Assembly: GCA_008931825.1 (NCBI GenBank)
Contig: QXVZ01017483.1
Coordinates: 1 to 64,000, forward strand
Origin: Phallusia fumigata
Lineage: Eukaryota > Chordata > Ascidiacea > Phlebobranchia > Ascidiidae
Direction: 5' to 3'
DNA length: 64,000 bases
Notes under the pieces: model-generated
The model's input: the letters and a program-made list of their open reading frames with translations, nothing else
Database searches by the model: none
What the model was told of the DNA's origin: nothing
Made by a program: the position numbers and the translations under genes
Shown: one piece after another, positions 23,946-37,600 of the stretch
Layout: every line of letters begins with the position of its first letter
Numbering within the stretch: the stretch's first letter is position 1

Positions 23946-26080
23946 AAATTAACATGGCAGAGGAGAAACGGGCCGTTTTTTATCGTGAAATTGGAGGCAG
24001 ATTATTTTGTGTTACCACCCACTCAAAGAGACTAATCGTTTGATCGTAGGCCGCGCGTTCAACCTCGATCCACCAATTGTGCCTTTAACATTTTTTCGCC
24101 TCGTGACGTTTTAACGTTGTGCAGCTATTTCCGGCCTGGTGATGGATTGTGTCGCTATGTTTTCTTTCAACAAGCGAAATAAACTCATTTGAATTCAATT
24201 CATCCGCAATGCCACAGTTGCGCTGTCCACAAATGGGAACTTAGAGATACATTTTAAAACATCACACGGGAGCTACGAAAAAGATTTCCGTGCAAAACCG
24301 CCTTTACGTACTACGAAAGTTTCTGTATGCTATCTTCTCCAATTTGACGAATCGCATTGTGTGCACAAGGTGACTCGTTTCCAAATATCCTATCCTAAGT
24401 AATAATTACATAATTTTATCAGCAAGCGTTGTATTGAAAAGTTGTAAACATTAAAGAAGTGATGGAGCGAGAAAGGTTGTCTGCTCAGTTTGGGCCATGA
24501 GTCTGCAGAGAAGGCTTTTTCGTGCTTACTTGGTGGAGAGCCTATTCAGAGTACTTCCTACTCGTTAAATGGATGTTAAATGGTTAAGCGGAGGTAAATT
24601 TTTGCTTTTAGATTTTCTTACACATATCACTGGCTCAATGAGTTGAATTTGGCGCTGTGGGGTTAAAGAAATTATGTAGTTGACGTAATGAGTACGGTGA
24701 ACACATTTACAAGCAAGCTACTTCTGATATCAGGCAGACTGCAGAGTGGTAACCTGCGCAGTATCCCTCACATTGAAGCTGAATTACTTTGGCAGAGTAA
24801 GTGTTATACACAGCTCGACAGTACACGTTACATTGTGTTAAATCAGAGCATANTTTTTTGTTTTTTATAATATAAACAAGAACGAAATCTTGGTTAATTT
24901 GATTAAAAACAACGATGTAACAAGAAAATATTAATGCCAAAGAAGGCAAGACGCATACTTTAATCATCCACTTTTTTGTTAGCTTTTATACCCGAATAAA
25001 AACTTTCAACAAACAATTAAATTTTATATTATGGCGTAATAAATTATGAAAGAAAAATAAGAAATATTAATTTATGGCGCAAATCAAAAAATGTAATTTT
25101 TTCAGGGTAAGCGAATTGTTGTCAGAAAGGGAACTCCACAAAACAAACGGTAAGATAAATTAGTTTATTGTCCCATTGGGATAACATCAAGACAACAAGC
25201 TTTAGCAAGCACTTTGGTGTTTTGTGACTGAGACCCATGTTGACTGATCTTTATCTTTGTTCGGCTTCTGCGGACTTATTCATCAGTCACGGGATTCACA
25301 TTCGCCATTAGGGTTTGAACGTAATTTTAAAAAATATCCATTTAGGCGGTTAATCAGCAGGACAATTCGATTGTAGCTGATTAATCACAAAATCATAATA
25401 ATTCAGTATTTGTATTGTTTAATGCGTAACAATCGAAAATCATTCAAAATCTATTTGACTTGTCGGCCCTTTTTCGCTGCTGTGTTGCTTTAAACAAATA
25501 TGGCACTATGGTCCACGCTACAACGATTCTTAAATACAATCATAATCAACTCATAGTTATGGACCTTTTTTGTGTTTTCGCTTTTTTCCTTCCTTTTAGT
25601 TTGTTTATGTTATTCTGTCATGGGATGTTTGCTGGATTTGGATAAAACGTTTACAACTGGTATATATGGTGATGGTGTTGTGTCATCCCTGTGGTTACCC
25701 CACTGGCCCCAGAAGAGTAACACTTTAACTTTTATCATGCTCGCGTGCACTAGGGAAAGTTGCTTTGTAACTTACAAATTGTAGGGTAGTGTGAATATGT
25801 ATACAGAGCAGCAGCTGTTTTTTTACCCGATGCAGCGCAATGACGTGTTTTACAAACTGTCAAAAAATTTTATCCATTGGGGATTTCGTTTCAAAATTTG
25901 ACCCTTTTTAGGGGGTTTAGCGGGGTATATAATGAGGAAAGTACTGCAATGCTACAATGAGGGAAGGGACCTTTAAAAAATTGTATCAGACGAAGGTTTG
26001 TAGGACCACACGGATAGTACTGTTGTATTGTCGTTTTCCATGTTTAACTGTGGATTTTTAAAGAAAATATTGCTGTGCAG
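23946..26080. other. Upstream of the GPCR exons; possible unplaced 5' exons
   Basis: An N lies at 24852. An open stretch at about 25560-25640 reads FCVFAFFLPF then SLFMLFCHG, which resembles TM5 of a class A GPCR and could end in phase 2 at 25634, matching the acceptor at 26081. It has no good acceptor of its own, so it is only a candidate. The frame at 24688-24802 ends in gtaagt but has no consistent continuation. Confidence 0.3.
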
Positions 26081-27076
26081 GACCAACAAGCAACTTATGG
26101 AAATATCGCCTGAATCTTACGAGTTTCACAGGGAAGGTAAACAACGCTGAAATGGCTTGCAATTTAATTTGAACACAAGCGACCCAATTATGCTGTTGCT
26201 TTTATTCCTGCCCGGGTCTTTTGTGTTTCATTAAACTTAAAGCACAAACCCTTGAAATTAAGTAAAACAGTCTTTGTTGCGAATCTCCAATAGAACAGGC
26301 ATAAAGACGCAGGACCTGTTTTGCTAACAGAGGACAAACTGAAACATCAAATAAACTAACAGCCCACTTTAATTGGTTGCAAAGCGGTCAATGCGGGAGC
26401 ACTTTAGGGGCACAGTAAAAAATATTGAGATTTTTTTCAAAGATTTAAGTTTTAAAAATGGTACTGTCAAAGTAATGCATGGTATTTTTCCCAAACTAAA
26501 ATGTTTCTTTGTTAATAGGACAAAGGTCACCAAAGCCACAGATCAGGACGCAGCTTTACACGGCACATTGCAATGAACCTGATCGGGTAATACCCCTTAT
26601 TGTTCAAACTAAAAATGGGCAAACAGAAAATTACCGACTTGATTTCCTAGGAATGCTTCCAAGCTGAAGCAAGACCACAATCCAAACTTCATTCTGACGT
26701 GGAACCTCTTTCAGCATGTGTCAAATCGCCAAAGCTGGAACGAAAGTCATCAAACGAAAAAACAAGATCGGAACTTTCGTACAAATTATCGTCATCAAGT
26801 GAAAAATCCTCGTCAGAGCTAGCAATTTTAAAATCGGTTACCATCCTACTTGTATTATTTGTTTCTTCTTGGCTCCCGTTTACCGTTGTTGCGATACTGA
26901 ATTCGTTGGGTAACGATATAAACGTGGTTGTTGTTATTGTAACCTACATATTTGCAAAAGCTTCGTGCATTCACAGTTCACTGGCTTACATCAGCAATGC
27001 GCATTTCATAGAAACAGTAAACATGCTGAGGTTTTGGTCACGCCAATTAACCAACTCGTTTTCCGCGAATACTTAA
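26081..27076 (+). CDS. Class A GPCR, 3' exons (opsin-like TM7), partial
   Basis: Three exons with matching phases: 26081-26136 (phase 2 to 1), 26519-26586 (1 to 0) and 26651-27076, stop TAA. They encode a long, serine-rich third intracellular loop (SSSSEKSSSE), then TM6 (ILLVLFVSSWLPFTVVAILN, with the WxP core) and TM7 (TYIFAKASCIHSSLAYISN), then a short tail ending NSFSANT. The FAKAS string puts a lysine where opsins bind retinal, but the NPxxY motif is replaced by HSSLAY and the spacing after it is one residue shorter than in opsins. It could be a divergent opsin or an orphan rhodopsin-family receptor. TM1-TM5 were not found with confidence upstream. The two smaller exons rest on splice logic alone. 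Confidence 0.6.
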
Positions 27077-28735
27077 AAAAACGTTTTGCGTATGCTTTAA
27101 AATTTTCTTCGTTTCTCCTGTTTTCTAACCATATAAATACCATTATGTTCGCAATTAAATGTGAAAAATGCTGTTGTGGTGAAATTACATTTTTAAAACC
27201 AGGCAAAACCTGTTCATGATCAAGTACAGGAAGGAAAGATAATGAGCGGCCCCAAGAATGTTGAATCTTATGACGCAGCGAAAAAAACTATCCAACAATT
27301 GGAAAACATCTTTCCAACCGATAATTTCGAACAATTCAAATTGATAGCGCCAGAAAACCGATACATTCATCAAACCATTGGAATAAAATTTGAATTCCTT
27401 TAGTTTGATATATGTGGTGAAAAACTACAATAACGTTTTTGCAAAATATTTTGTTGTAGGCAAGATCTGAACAACCTATCAACGATTTTTTTCCGGATTG
27501 GTGCAAATGAGCTATAGTTTTAGCTTCACATCTCAATGTACAATAAGACAACTCTAAAAAACACAATAGTTTCATTGAATGTCACTGTTTAGAGTCAAGA
27601 AAAACGAAAAACGAAGAATTTAACTAACAAGATATATATGTTGAAGGTGTTGAACTAAGTTTGAAGCGTTGGTGATGGAAATCGAATCCAATAGCACGGC
27701 AACCAATTCGGAAATAGCAATGCAACGTTAAAACGTTATGGAGCGCTGCAGCTGCATAGTCATTATTAAGCGAACAGATTATAATATTCAAACGTATTAA
27801 CGCGTGTACCCAATTTCGGTCACATAAAAACCATTGTAATCGTAAGTATTTGGATGTAAAATGTCTGGTTTTACAGAACGTGCCCAAAGTACACAAAAAT
27901 ATTTCACATAAGTGGCCATTAGTGGGGCGAGATAATTTGTTTTCTAAGAAATTCTTTGAAGGTGGTATAACGTAAATGGGTATTTTTGCATTAGTTGGCA
28001 ATGAAGTAAACGTTTTTTTCGACACCATATAGTTTTTACTGAGTCGCTTTCAAATATTATAAGTAAAACGTGCACATTTGTTAAAATTGTAATATTTTTG
28101 GTAACTTGGCTTTACCCGCAAACCTGCGCTACGGATTTAAAAGCTATAGATGGCTGTTTTTACATTGTAGCATTTTTTGGTAAATAGCTTACTTGGGAGT
28201 ATTTGACCAAGTAGAATGCAAGCTTGTGTCATAATAAGATTGCTAAATTTTATGAAAGAAAAACCGACGTAGTGTTTAGCCAATTACAAACAGAATGAAA
28301 ACAATTTTTGATTTCACAGAGCAAAGCCGAGACTTGAGCCTATAAAAAATGTTACATTCCGACGCTGAGTAAGGCCACTTCCGGGGGCGCTTGAAACATC
28401 TACCAAGTCATGTCCAAGGTTGTCGACATACTGTTTGAAAGAAACTGACCTACATAGCAACGCGAATAAACAGAAACATTGAGCAGGTGTTATAAATGTA
28501 TACACTGTACATACAAAAAATAATTCTTTCTAACCATTGTTGAAAGGGACAGACGTTTGAAAAACGCAATAAACTCATTGCAAAAGAGTACCATAAAAAA
28601 GTCATTGCTACAACATTGACATATATGTTTCCAGCTATAAGTTAACATACGTTTACCAAGAGTTACCTGTTAAAATGTAATAAAAGTACGAAATGAAAGC
28701 AATACAGTCATACACAATGCAGCCTTTAAAATAAA
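27077..28735. other. Intergenic between the GPCR and SLC6 3' ends
   Basis: The genes converge here. Probable 3' UTRs lie at both sides (an attaaa is present near 27153 after the GPCR stop). The open frames in this stretch have no recognisable motifs. Confidence 0.35.
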
Positions 28736-31700
28736 TCATGTGTTGTCAAGAAGGTTTTCTGCATTGGCTTTTGAGGAAAATTTCATTTCCAATGCAGATG
28801 AATCGTCCCAATTCAACGAGCCAGTCCTAGGTTTGATCGATTTTTTGAGTCTCTGTAAAAAAGCCATGACTTAGTTTCACCTCTCGTCCCACCAGCATTA
28901 GAAAGGTGCTTGAACATCGGCCTAAGCTACACAGTCAGAGAAATTCAACATTACAAGCACTCAACTTACAATTTTGAATTTTTGCAGCCGCTTTAACATT
29001 CAAGTCACCATGCAAACAGTTTAATTAATAGCTTAAACCTAATTAAAAATTACCTAATGGTACATTACTGAACAACATTCTGTTATCGTTTTAGGCCTTC
29101 TGTATTTTCTCAAACAAAACCTGTATTTTCTCAAAACGTTAAATACCTCAATGAAAGAACCTTTTAGGCCACACAGAGTGCTAATTGCACCCAATGGAAT
29201 GCACAACATCGATGCCAGCGCAATAAACCAACCAATTACATTTGCCCAATCAGGAAAGTACATTTTTCCGTACTTGGCCGGCTTGTATTGGATAATACTG
29301 AACACGAGTATAACCTATTAAAAACAAACATAATGTGAGCAAAACGGAATTTTTTGGTAATGAGTACATTAACAAACCCCTATTAGAACTGGACAAACTA
29401 CAACCCAACATGCAGTGAAGAACTTTGATGGAGTTTTGCCAGTCATATCTCTAACATTAGCTGCAACTTTCCATCCTCCATACAACCAACACACCGCCAC
29501 AACTTCAAAGAAAGCCAGAAACATTAGAGATACGATAGCCGTGTACTGGTCCATTAACGTGAAAACATATATTCCGCCCTGTATAGAAAAACACACCACT
29601 GTAAATGAAACTATTGTATCAAAGTGAAACGTGATACCGAAAGTAATACCTGCATTAGATGGGGAATACCCAGCAGAAACGCAACGATACACACTCCCAA
29701 GGAAATAAATTCTTTTTTCTTGAAAACTTGTAACAAGCGAATACGATATTTTGAATCCATTATAGTCGTATTTACAACTTCAACCATTGCAAACTAAAAT
29801 AAAAGTAGTATCTTGGATTAGTTTTGTTAGGACTGAGTTTAGAAGCATGTTTAACATCATAACGTTTGAGCTAAAAACACTGGTCGTTTTGATCAGTCAT
29901 TTTTTTAATTATTATTAGCGTGACATAAATAATCAAGAATGAAACAATGGGGATTGAGTTTATTTGCATGCTACTGCCGTAAACTACGGAAATCCTAGCG
30001 ACATTTCCTGATGCAGTGGCGTCGCACCAGGAAGCTGCGCTACTAATGTCTACTCAAATACTAAAAACATATCGACAACAAGTAAGGGGGGACATGGCCC
30101 GGCCATCGATTTTTTAAGGCAAAGCGAAAAATGAGGTGTTACGCTGATTGTGCAACTTGTCCACATTTGTGGTTGCATCAGGGCACAAAAGTAGATGTTG
30201 CATTGCGACTTGGCCCTTTCACTTCTAAATGTTTTGTATCCTTCATACGAAAGTACAAAGAAAACACGCCTGATGCAGTCTAGTCGTTGAAAAAGAAATA
30301 ACACTTGTTTACGGGAGATACAAAGAGAATGGAAGCCTCATAAAAACAGTCCTTTATTGTTACTTACATAGCTGCATCTTATTATGCTCAAAGTTAGATT
30401 TTTACTTCGTGTTTGTGGTGCGCGTGGGCACACCATCGTTTAAAAAAAGTGTTTTACTGTTTGGGGCTAGTGGGGTAACCACTACTAGGCCAGTGGGATC
30501 GAACAAAACAGATAGTACAATTTAATGATCAACTCTATCAAATGCGAAAGTTTTATTTAAATCGGTCAACCATTTCAAGCACATGGACCATAAAGACTGA
30601 TTCACTGATATCCTTGTGTTTGACCTAATCAAGGAAACCCCCTTTCTTATTTTTACGGACTCAAACAGGGTAATACTTTTTGTTGCTACCTTCCGAGTTT
30701 TTGAAACAAAACTTTTATCCAATTGTAAAAATACAAAGTTTTTTCACTCACCTGACTGTCAATTCCAAGACAAACCAACATAAAGAAAAACAGCACCGCC
30801 CACACCGGTGCGGCGGGTAGGTTTGCAAATATTTGTGGATAGACAATAAACACAAGTTCAGGACCCTGTGTTGCTACTTCCTGTATGGGTTTGTTAAGTA
30901 TATGTGACATATGTCCCATTGCCGAAAATATCACCAAACCTGGAATACATAATTAAAGGTAAAAATGCTCGATGCGTCATTATTATCATCGTTTAAGTGT
31001 TTTACACTTTGACGATATCATCTTACAGCAAGATGAAGCGATACCAGTGGCATAACATCGGATTTTATACTACATAGAGAAAACCAAGATTTTATACTAT
31101 ATTTAAGTAGATCTAAACAAAATAAACTCATCTCATCTAGTGTGCTGTTAGAGGCTATACGCAATTTCTACACGCAAAGGCATTTTTAAAATGGTAATTT
31201 AGACTCGCACTCTCATCGGCACACCATTAGTTATAACAGACATTATTGTATTGGGCAGAGAAGAAGGGACATAAGTCAATGTATCCAGCACCCCGAAAGA
31301 AAAAACTGTTTTTTTAAGATGCATTTTTTGGCCTTTGGTGAACGGGCGCACTTCTCGCATGTTTTTCACGAGTTTTGATTTTGTTGCTTCTAAGAAACAG
31401 GGTTCTTTTCTTGAAAGGCGTTGACTCGCCATGGGCATAAAGTTTTAATTTAAACCAATTATAAGATTTATTGAGGGGAGTAACAAATTCAAACCTGCAA
31501 GAATGCTGGTAAAACTGTTGATGGTTGAAATAAATAGAGTGTCTTTTAATAAGTTGTTGTTGCGTGGGTTGTAGCTTGCAAATGCCACCAGTGAACCAAA
31601 ACTTATCCCAATGGAGTTGAAGTTCTGTGCTGCTGCGTTCACCCAAACCTAAGTAGCAGCATACGAATTGATTAGATGTTTGAATTTATTAGGGCATGCA

Positions 31701-34601
31701 TGGTTGTTTTAACTTGCCTCCGCATTTAAAAGTTCTCCCCAAACAGGTTTCAAAAAATAGAAAATTCCGTTTGTTGATCCCGGCAGGCCTACACTTCCAA
31801 CAAGTAACACAATAAAAACAACATACGGAAATGTTGCTGTAGCATAGACAACCTGGTAAAAAAATGGGATTGGAAAATTGATTTCGACGACTTCTACATA
31901 TTGCAAGAACAAAGGTTCGAAACAAAATATAAGCTTGAATCATTTTTTGGGCAAAAATTCGACATGAATATAAGCAGGCAATGATTTTGTTAGCGAGTAA
32001 CATGAATGCAAATTCGGATACAAACCTTTCCCGCAGATTTAATTCCTTTGAAAATGCAGGCGTACACTAAAATCCAGGCTAAAACAAAACACCCAAATAC
32101 TTTCCATTGCATGTATCCCATTTCATCAATTCCACTGGTCTTGGCCAACACCACACGGCTTCAAAAAAACAAACAATTAGTTGTGATACTATATTTTCTG
32201 GTGAATATGGTACAACCACGTAATTTCCCCACATTTTTGGTCTGGGTCCCAATACAAACCGCGCAAATAATTAAAGGATAATTAAGTAATTATCACAAAC
32301 CTACAATTGCACAAAAAACAACAACACAACATACTCGAAAAAGTCTTGAGGTGCAGATACAACCGATTCTGTTGAATTGTAAGTAGAGTTACTTGTTTCC
32401 GCACAATTTGGACTGCTCCACGTTTGGTTGCAGCTGTACCAAGGCAGAACAGCACGGAAGGAGTTAAACAGATAGTACAAAGCCCATGCGATTATCACGT
32501 TGTAATAAGTGCACAAAATAAAACTTATTACCACTGTCGCAACACCAACACCTACAAAAAAAAGGTTTCGAATTTAGCAATGGGACACGAATAAATCATA
32601 TTCAGCAAGTCATAAAAAAGCACTGTGAAGGCATGGATGGGATCATACGGGGAAAATATCACGTTTACGTTCACCGCAAGGAGATTAAGCTTTCTGCTGA
32701 GTCATTGGCAAACCATATTCCAACGGGAACTTGCGGTGGGCTAAACAAACAACGCTACGGTTTGAAGTTCTTTGTCGTAAAATGGCGCCAAACCTTAAAA
32801 CTGGGTCTGGATTGGACCCTTATTCGTGGATAAATATTTATGTAGAAAAGGAAAAAATGTCTAGCTTTGTTCAAAGCCTTTTTGTTCAGTTGATCACGCT
32901 ACTGCTTTGTCCCGATGACATGTAACTGGTCCTAATTGTGCTAAAAGCGAGTATAAAGGCTTTGTGCGAAATTCAGCACCGCGGTTTAAACTTATTTAAA
33001 CGTATTCTCTTTTTGTCCAAGCTATAAGCGCGCCGATAAAAAGCGATCTCACAGGCTAGGAAATAGACTTTGTCCCGAATTGATGGCTTTGCGAACAGTC
33101 AACTTTAGTTTAACTTTAACAATATCGCTATGGCTTTGGCCTTAAAATCGCGAAAAAATAATGAACATAGTTAGCAAACCTTCGATTAAAGCTTGGATCA
33201 GCAGTTATTTATACTCTATACAATTTGTACACTTTTTTAAAAACAGTTCTTCGTTTTAGTTAAGAGAAACTCGCGCATGCCTACCCTTCATAAGCGGACA
33301 AAGTATATTGAATGCCTGCACCGGTCCGTATCTTGTGTATTGTCCAATTGCCATTTCCAAATACAAAAGAGGTATTCCACATACGACCAACATCGTGAGA
33401 TAGGGTATCATAAAAGCGCCTGCAAACAAACCAAAAATATAAGCGGTTTTACCTCCACCTCGAAAGTTTCAGTAGTTTGTTACAAACCTTTACAAGTTGT
33501 TAAGACAACACCCGTACTTACCACCGCCACTCTTAAAACAGAGATATGGAAATCTCCAGATGTTTCCCAATCCAACAGCATAACCAACGCAGGCCAAAAG
33601 GAACTGCGGTTTACTGTTCCATCTCGCACGAGTTTCACTTGCAGTCATAACGACAATCTGGTTCTAAAACACCTTTAAAAATATATTTGTATTTGAACAT
33701 TTGCTAGCAATGCATCCATTTAAAGTGGACGTGACTACAAGTAGACAGTACACACGGCACGAACGACTTCCACACACAACAAAAACAGATGTCAATTCGC
33801 CCACATGTCAGAACAACACCAACACTGCAACACTCGTTTCCTTCCCGCTAAAAACGTTTCCTTACGCAGAAAAACTAGCAACAACATTTGGAAATTGAAA
33901 AAATCAGTCTAGATACAATACATACGTTATAGTGCACTTCTGTTGGGTTTTGCACGCTTAAACCAAAACTAGCAAACGCTTCGGTGGCAAACCGACTCCT
34001 TTCATAACGCGTCAAATCGTTCGCCGGTATTTAGAGCTACTGTTACGCATCATTGCAGAAGAAAATGTGAAGCAGGGCCAGCTTCATGCTTCAGTGACTA
34101 TCGGGGAGGGCCACCGTGACATTCACTTTGTCTGTGTGCGCGAAGGTAGTTTTTTGTTTACCGCACGGTGTTTTTTCCAGTAGGCATGATGTTCAGCGCA
34201 CAATTTACATTTAGTTCTAATCAATACACAACTGTGCTTGCAACTACCCTTCCTTTGATATCATAGAAGTTTAGCGGAACGTTGCTACTGCCTTGATTGG
34301 GGTATATGTCGACAGATCCGATTAACATCTGAAACTGTCGCAGTCATTCAGGTTAAACCTAAACAGTAGGCGATTACAGCAGCTGTTTGTGCGAGATGTG
34401 GCAACCAAACCGAACCACTTCCCTAAAACGCAACGATGTCATGTTGTTTTCTTTGGATAATCGCATGGATGTCCTGAAACTTAGTAAAATCCGTTGTTGT
34501 TTATTTGTTTGTTTCAGATTTACCCTCGGAAGGTAGAAATTCGCCTGAATGCGTTGTGCTCGCAGTGAGTCCGCCGTCGAGACCCTTGTCCATTGCATCA
34601 T
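28736..34601 (-). CDS. SLC6-family Na+/Cl--coupled transporter
   Basis: Exons in order: 33663-33522, 33419-33285, 32551-32323, 32158-32026, 31852-31718, 31648-31495, 30939-30752, 29793-29650, 29578-29378, 29314-29147, 28852-28736; a probable N-terminal exon is 34601-34524 (in phase). The product is 607 residues with that exon, or 576 if translation starts at 33648. TM1 reads [16 protein letters not shown]: glycine replaces the aspartate of monoamine carriers, so an amino-acid-type substrate is likely. The IL1/TM2 segment has [14 protein letters not shown]. The large second outer loop has a Cys pair ([11 protein letters not shown]) and three N-x-T sites. TM6 is [18 protein letters not shown]7 NSFTSILAG keeps residues of the chloride site; then GIDSQFAMVEVV. 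One intron (after 31718) has a GC donor. The junction after 32323 is my least certain one. The substrate cannot be assigned. Confidence 0.93.
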
Positions 34602-37600
34602 TGTTTATTAGCCCTTTTTCGAATTTTTGAGGTTGGAAACTTTAATTTAGGTTACCCATTTGATTCCACTGGGTTGGAGCAATGTGGCTTAAGTTTTAAG
34701 TTTCGGGAAACACACACGAACGAGACTGCAGTGGAACCAACAAATTTACGTCCGATTAACTTTGCTGTGTTACAAAGCTGTTTACTGTCCCAACCCCTAA
34801 AATAACAGCTATATTCTATTTCACCAGATTTAGGCTACCCATACGAGGCAGGACTGAACAAACCAGTAAACAAACCCTTATTTTCCCGGTTTATTTAAGG
34901 TCCAGTCGCATTACTTACGCAAATAAATGGTTTGTGGGTACCCCTAACCATGTAAAAAATGTTGATGAATGACGCAAACAATCTGAAATTTCCCCAAGCA
35001 TCCGGACTTTCCACTTGTAAAAGTATTTCGGGACTTTCTAGTTTCATACAAACAACCGCATCGAAAGCGAAATTGTACGTAAGTATACACAGCTTTACCT
35101 TTTGGAAAGCACCATCCGACTTTCTGTTTTGCTAAACCCCAACCCCAAGAAAGTTTTTTGTTTACGGCCTGTTGGGAGAATCATAATATGTACAGAGCGG
35201 TTGTAAGCTTTTGGGGAGTTTTGTTTGAAAATAGGCACATTTTTGCCTCTCATATAAGACCCTCATGAGCTAACCCGGGCGTTTGGTCTCATATTTTTTC
35301 TACGCTAAATCTATTTATAAACTGAAGTCATACCAAGACATGCAAACTTGTTTTACGAACGCTTAATGTCTAAATCATTTTCATCAAAAAATTTGTGTTT
35401 GCAAAAAACAGCGCCCAGGTCATCGATTTTCTCATTCATTTTAACACGTGACTCTGTGATGCCAATAGTCAAGGTTTTGGATTCACTAATTAGTTAAAAC
35501 AGGTGAGGCCAAGCAAATCAGATTTGTGTGTTTTTATCCTAAACTGAAAACATTGGATTTTGTAGTGGTGATGGTCACACCCAAATTTGCCTAAGAGTCG
35601 ATGGATGCTTTTTGATACCACTACCTTTGGCCGATCACGAATTTTATTTTCAGTTTTTCAAAAGCACTTTCAAATAATTCATTTGATTGCGGTATAATCG
35701 TTTGTCTGAATACGATAGTGCAGGAAAAATGTGTACGAACGAACCAATATCAACGTCAGAAAATGGATATAAAAACAACTTTGGTGTTTTAAAAGAAGAC
35801 ATTCATTTTGACAGGATCTGCACGAAAATTGCTTCTCGGAGAATTCTCCCACGATGTTCTGTAAATGTGTTTGTGTAGGGGCAATCGATAGATACCTTCC
35901 CTCTAAACACGTTTGCTCTGGATGTGACAGGAAAACAAGTCTTACGAAAGTCGTCCTTGGCGGCAGTTGCAACCAACAGCTTGCGGATTAGGGTCAACGC
36001 ACTTATCCCAAACTCAAATAACACGCATGCGCTTATCGGTTAATTACAAGTGCTTGGATTGCGCTGAAAGGACGAAGGGTAAAAATGAACAGTTTTGAGG
36101 TTCGTTGACCGAAATATGTTCAAGCTTTATAACATTAGCTTGTATTCTTTGGTTTATGTTCTGCGTCAAATACTTTTCTTGAACCAAGAAACGAGTCGTG
36201 AAGTTGACCTATAGGTTTCGCTACCCATGAATTGATGCGATGCACAAACGAAATTTGCCTAGAATCATTGCCCACCTTCAAAAATGCATCGTGAAACTCG
36301 CAAAGCAACTTGAATACCTGTTATATTAACCTCAGGAAGATATCTTTAAAATTGTTTATGGGACATAGCAAAAGTGGCGAGTTTGTTACATAATTGAAGC
36401 AAAACTGTCGGCGTATTTCTTTGTTTTAAAAGTGGGTTGTCCAATAGAAAAAGTTAAATTTTTAACTTTACTGAACAATTTTGTTTGTAAACTATCTAGA
36501 CGAGTATTTTCCTTATCCGTCCCAGAACTGCGACCATCAGGGAGCAACGTTATTGATCTGCACCAACTTCTGAGACTCTTCTAAAAGAACAATGGCAATG
36601 TATAAGCATTGCAGAACTAACATCAAATTAATCTCGTAAGTGCCCGATTTAAGTTTATAGAAAACACAACAAGTTAACAAGGATACACAGAAACCGCTGT
36701 CAACCAAACTTGCCTTTGGTATGTCAATTATGGACTAGGTCAGAATTAAAAAATTTGGCCGAATAGATGGCAAAATTCGGCCAATTCCTACTTTTAAAAG
36801 CTGCAGCTTCTTTGACGCTAAAACTGCAAAAAATTAACTTTTTGAAAAAAATGTTTTTAAGTTTTTATACACGATATCCAAATCGCTTTGGAGACAAGTT
36901 TCAAATAACGGTTAGGTATTTGTACAGCAAAGCAACAAGCAACACTAAAACAACAAACACTTCAGCATACCAACACCAACTTCTTTAATAGTGTTGCCAG
37001 ATTACTAAATAATATAATACCGACCATACCATATTTCTTGTTGCGATGGTCTAACGTGCACCCCACATCCTTACCGGTGGCGCAAATCCATTGCGATGTT
37101 TTTGGAGGACGTTTGAGTATTGTGAGTAATTTTTGTGTAGATGACGTCACATCGATTCGCGAAAAGTTATAAGGTCTTAATACATGTTTTTAATGTTACA
37201 CATAATGGTTATCCTTCGACTATAAGACAGCGTTAAAACTTGGAAGAGGATTTGAAAAAAAAGCAGCAAATCGATTTATTGCTACAACTTTTGATACTAT
37301 TCCTTTTTTTAAAACAAATGAATCAAATATAGTGCGGGGACAAATAAACAGAAGTCTCCTTATAATGTTAAAGAATTCTTCACAACCGAAATATTTCGGG
37401 ACAAAACGAATCTTCCATTCTCGACAAAAAATTACCGAACAGTAGACTTGCCACAGATTCGGTGCTCTTTTTTATTAGGCACCTCCATGACGTCCCGAAG
37501 TTTAGAACTATTCGTCACCGCACAGGCCTATAACTTAGCAAAACTAGGCTAATGCCTTTATAGTGCCAACATTGGGTGCAATATATTAGAAATTTACAAC

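Noticed and set aside
25106-25149. Apparent exon between ttcag and gtaagat following the frame ending at 24802
   Set aside because: Joining it in the phase required by the upstream frame gives an immediate stop codon, so it was not used in the GPCR model.
33277-33898. Plus-strand open frames of 133 and 65 codons
   Set aside because: They lie antisense to SLC6 exons whose minus-strand product is unmistakable ([16 protein letters not shown]).
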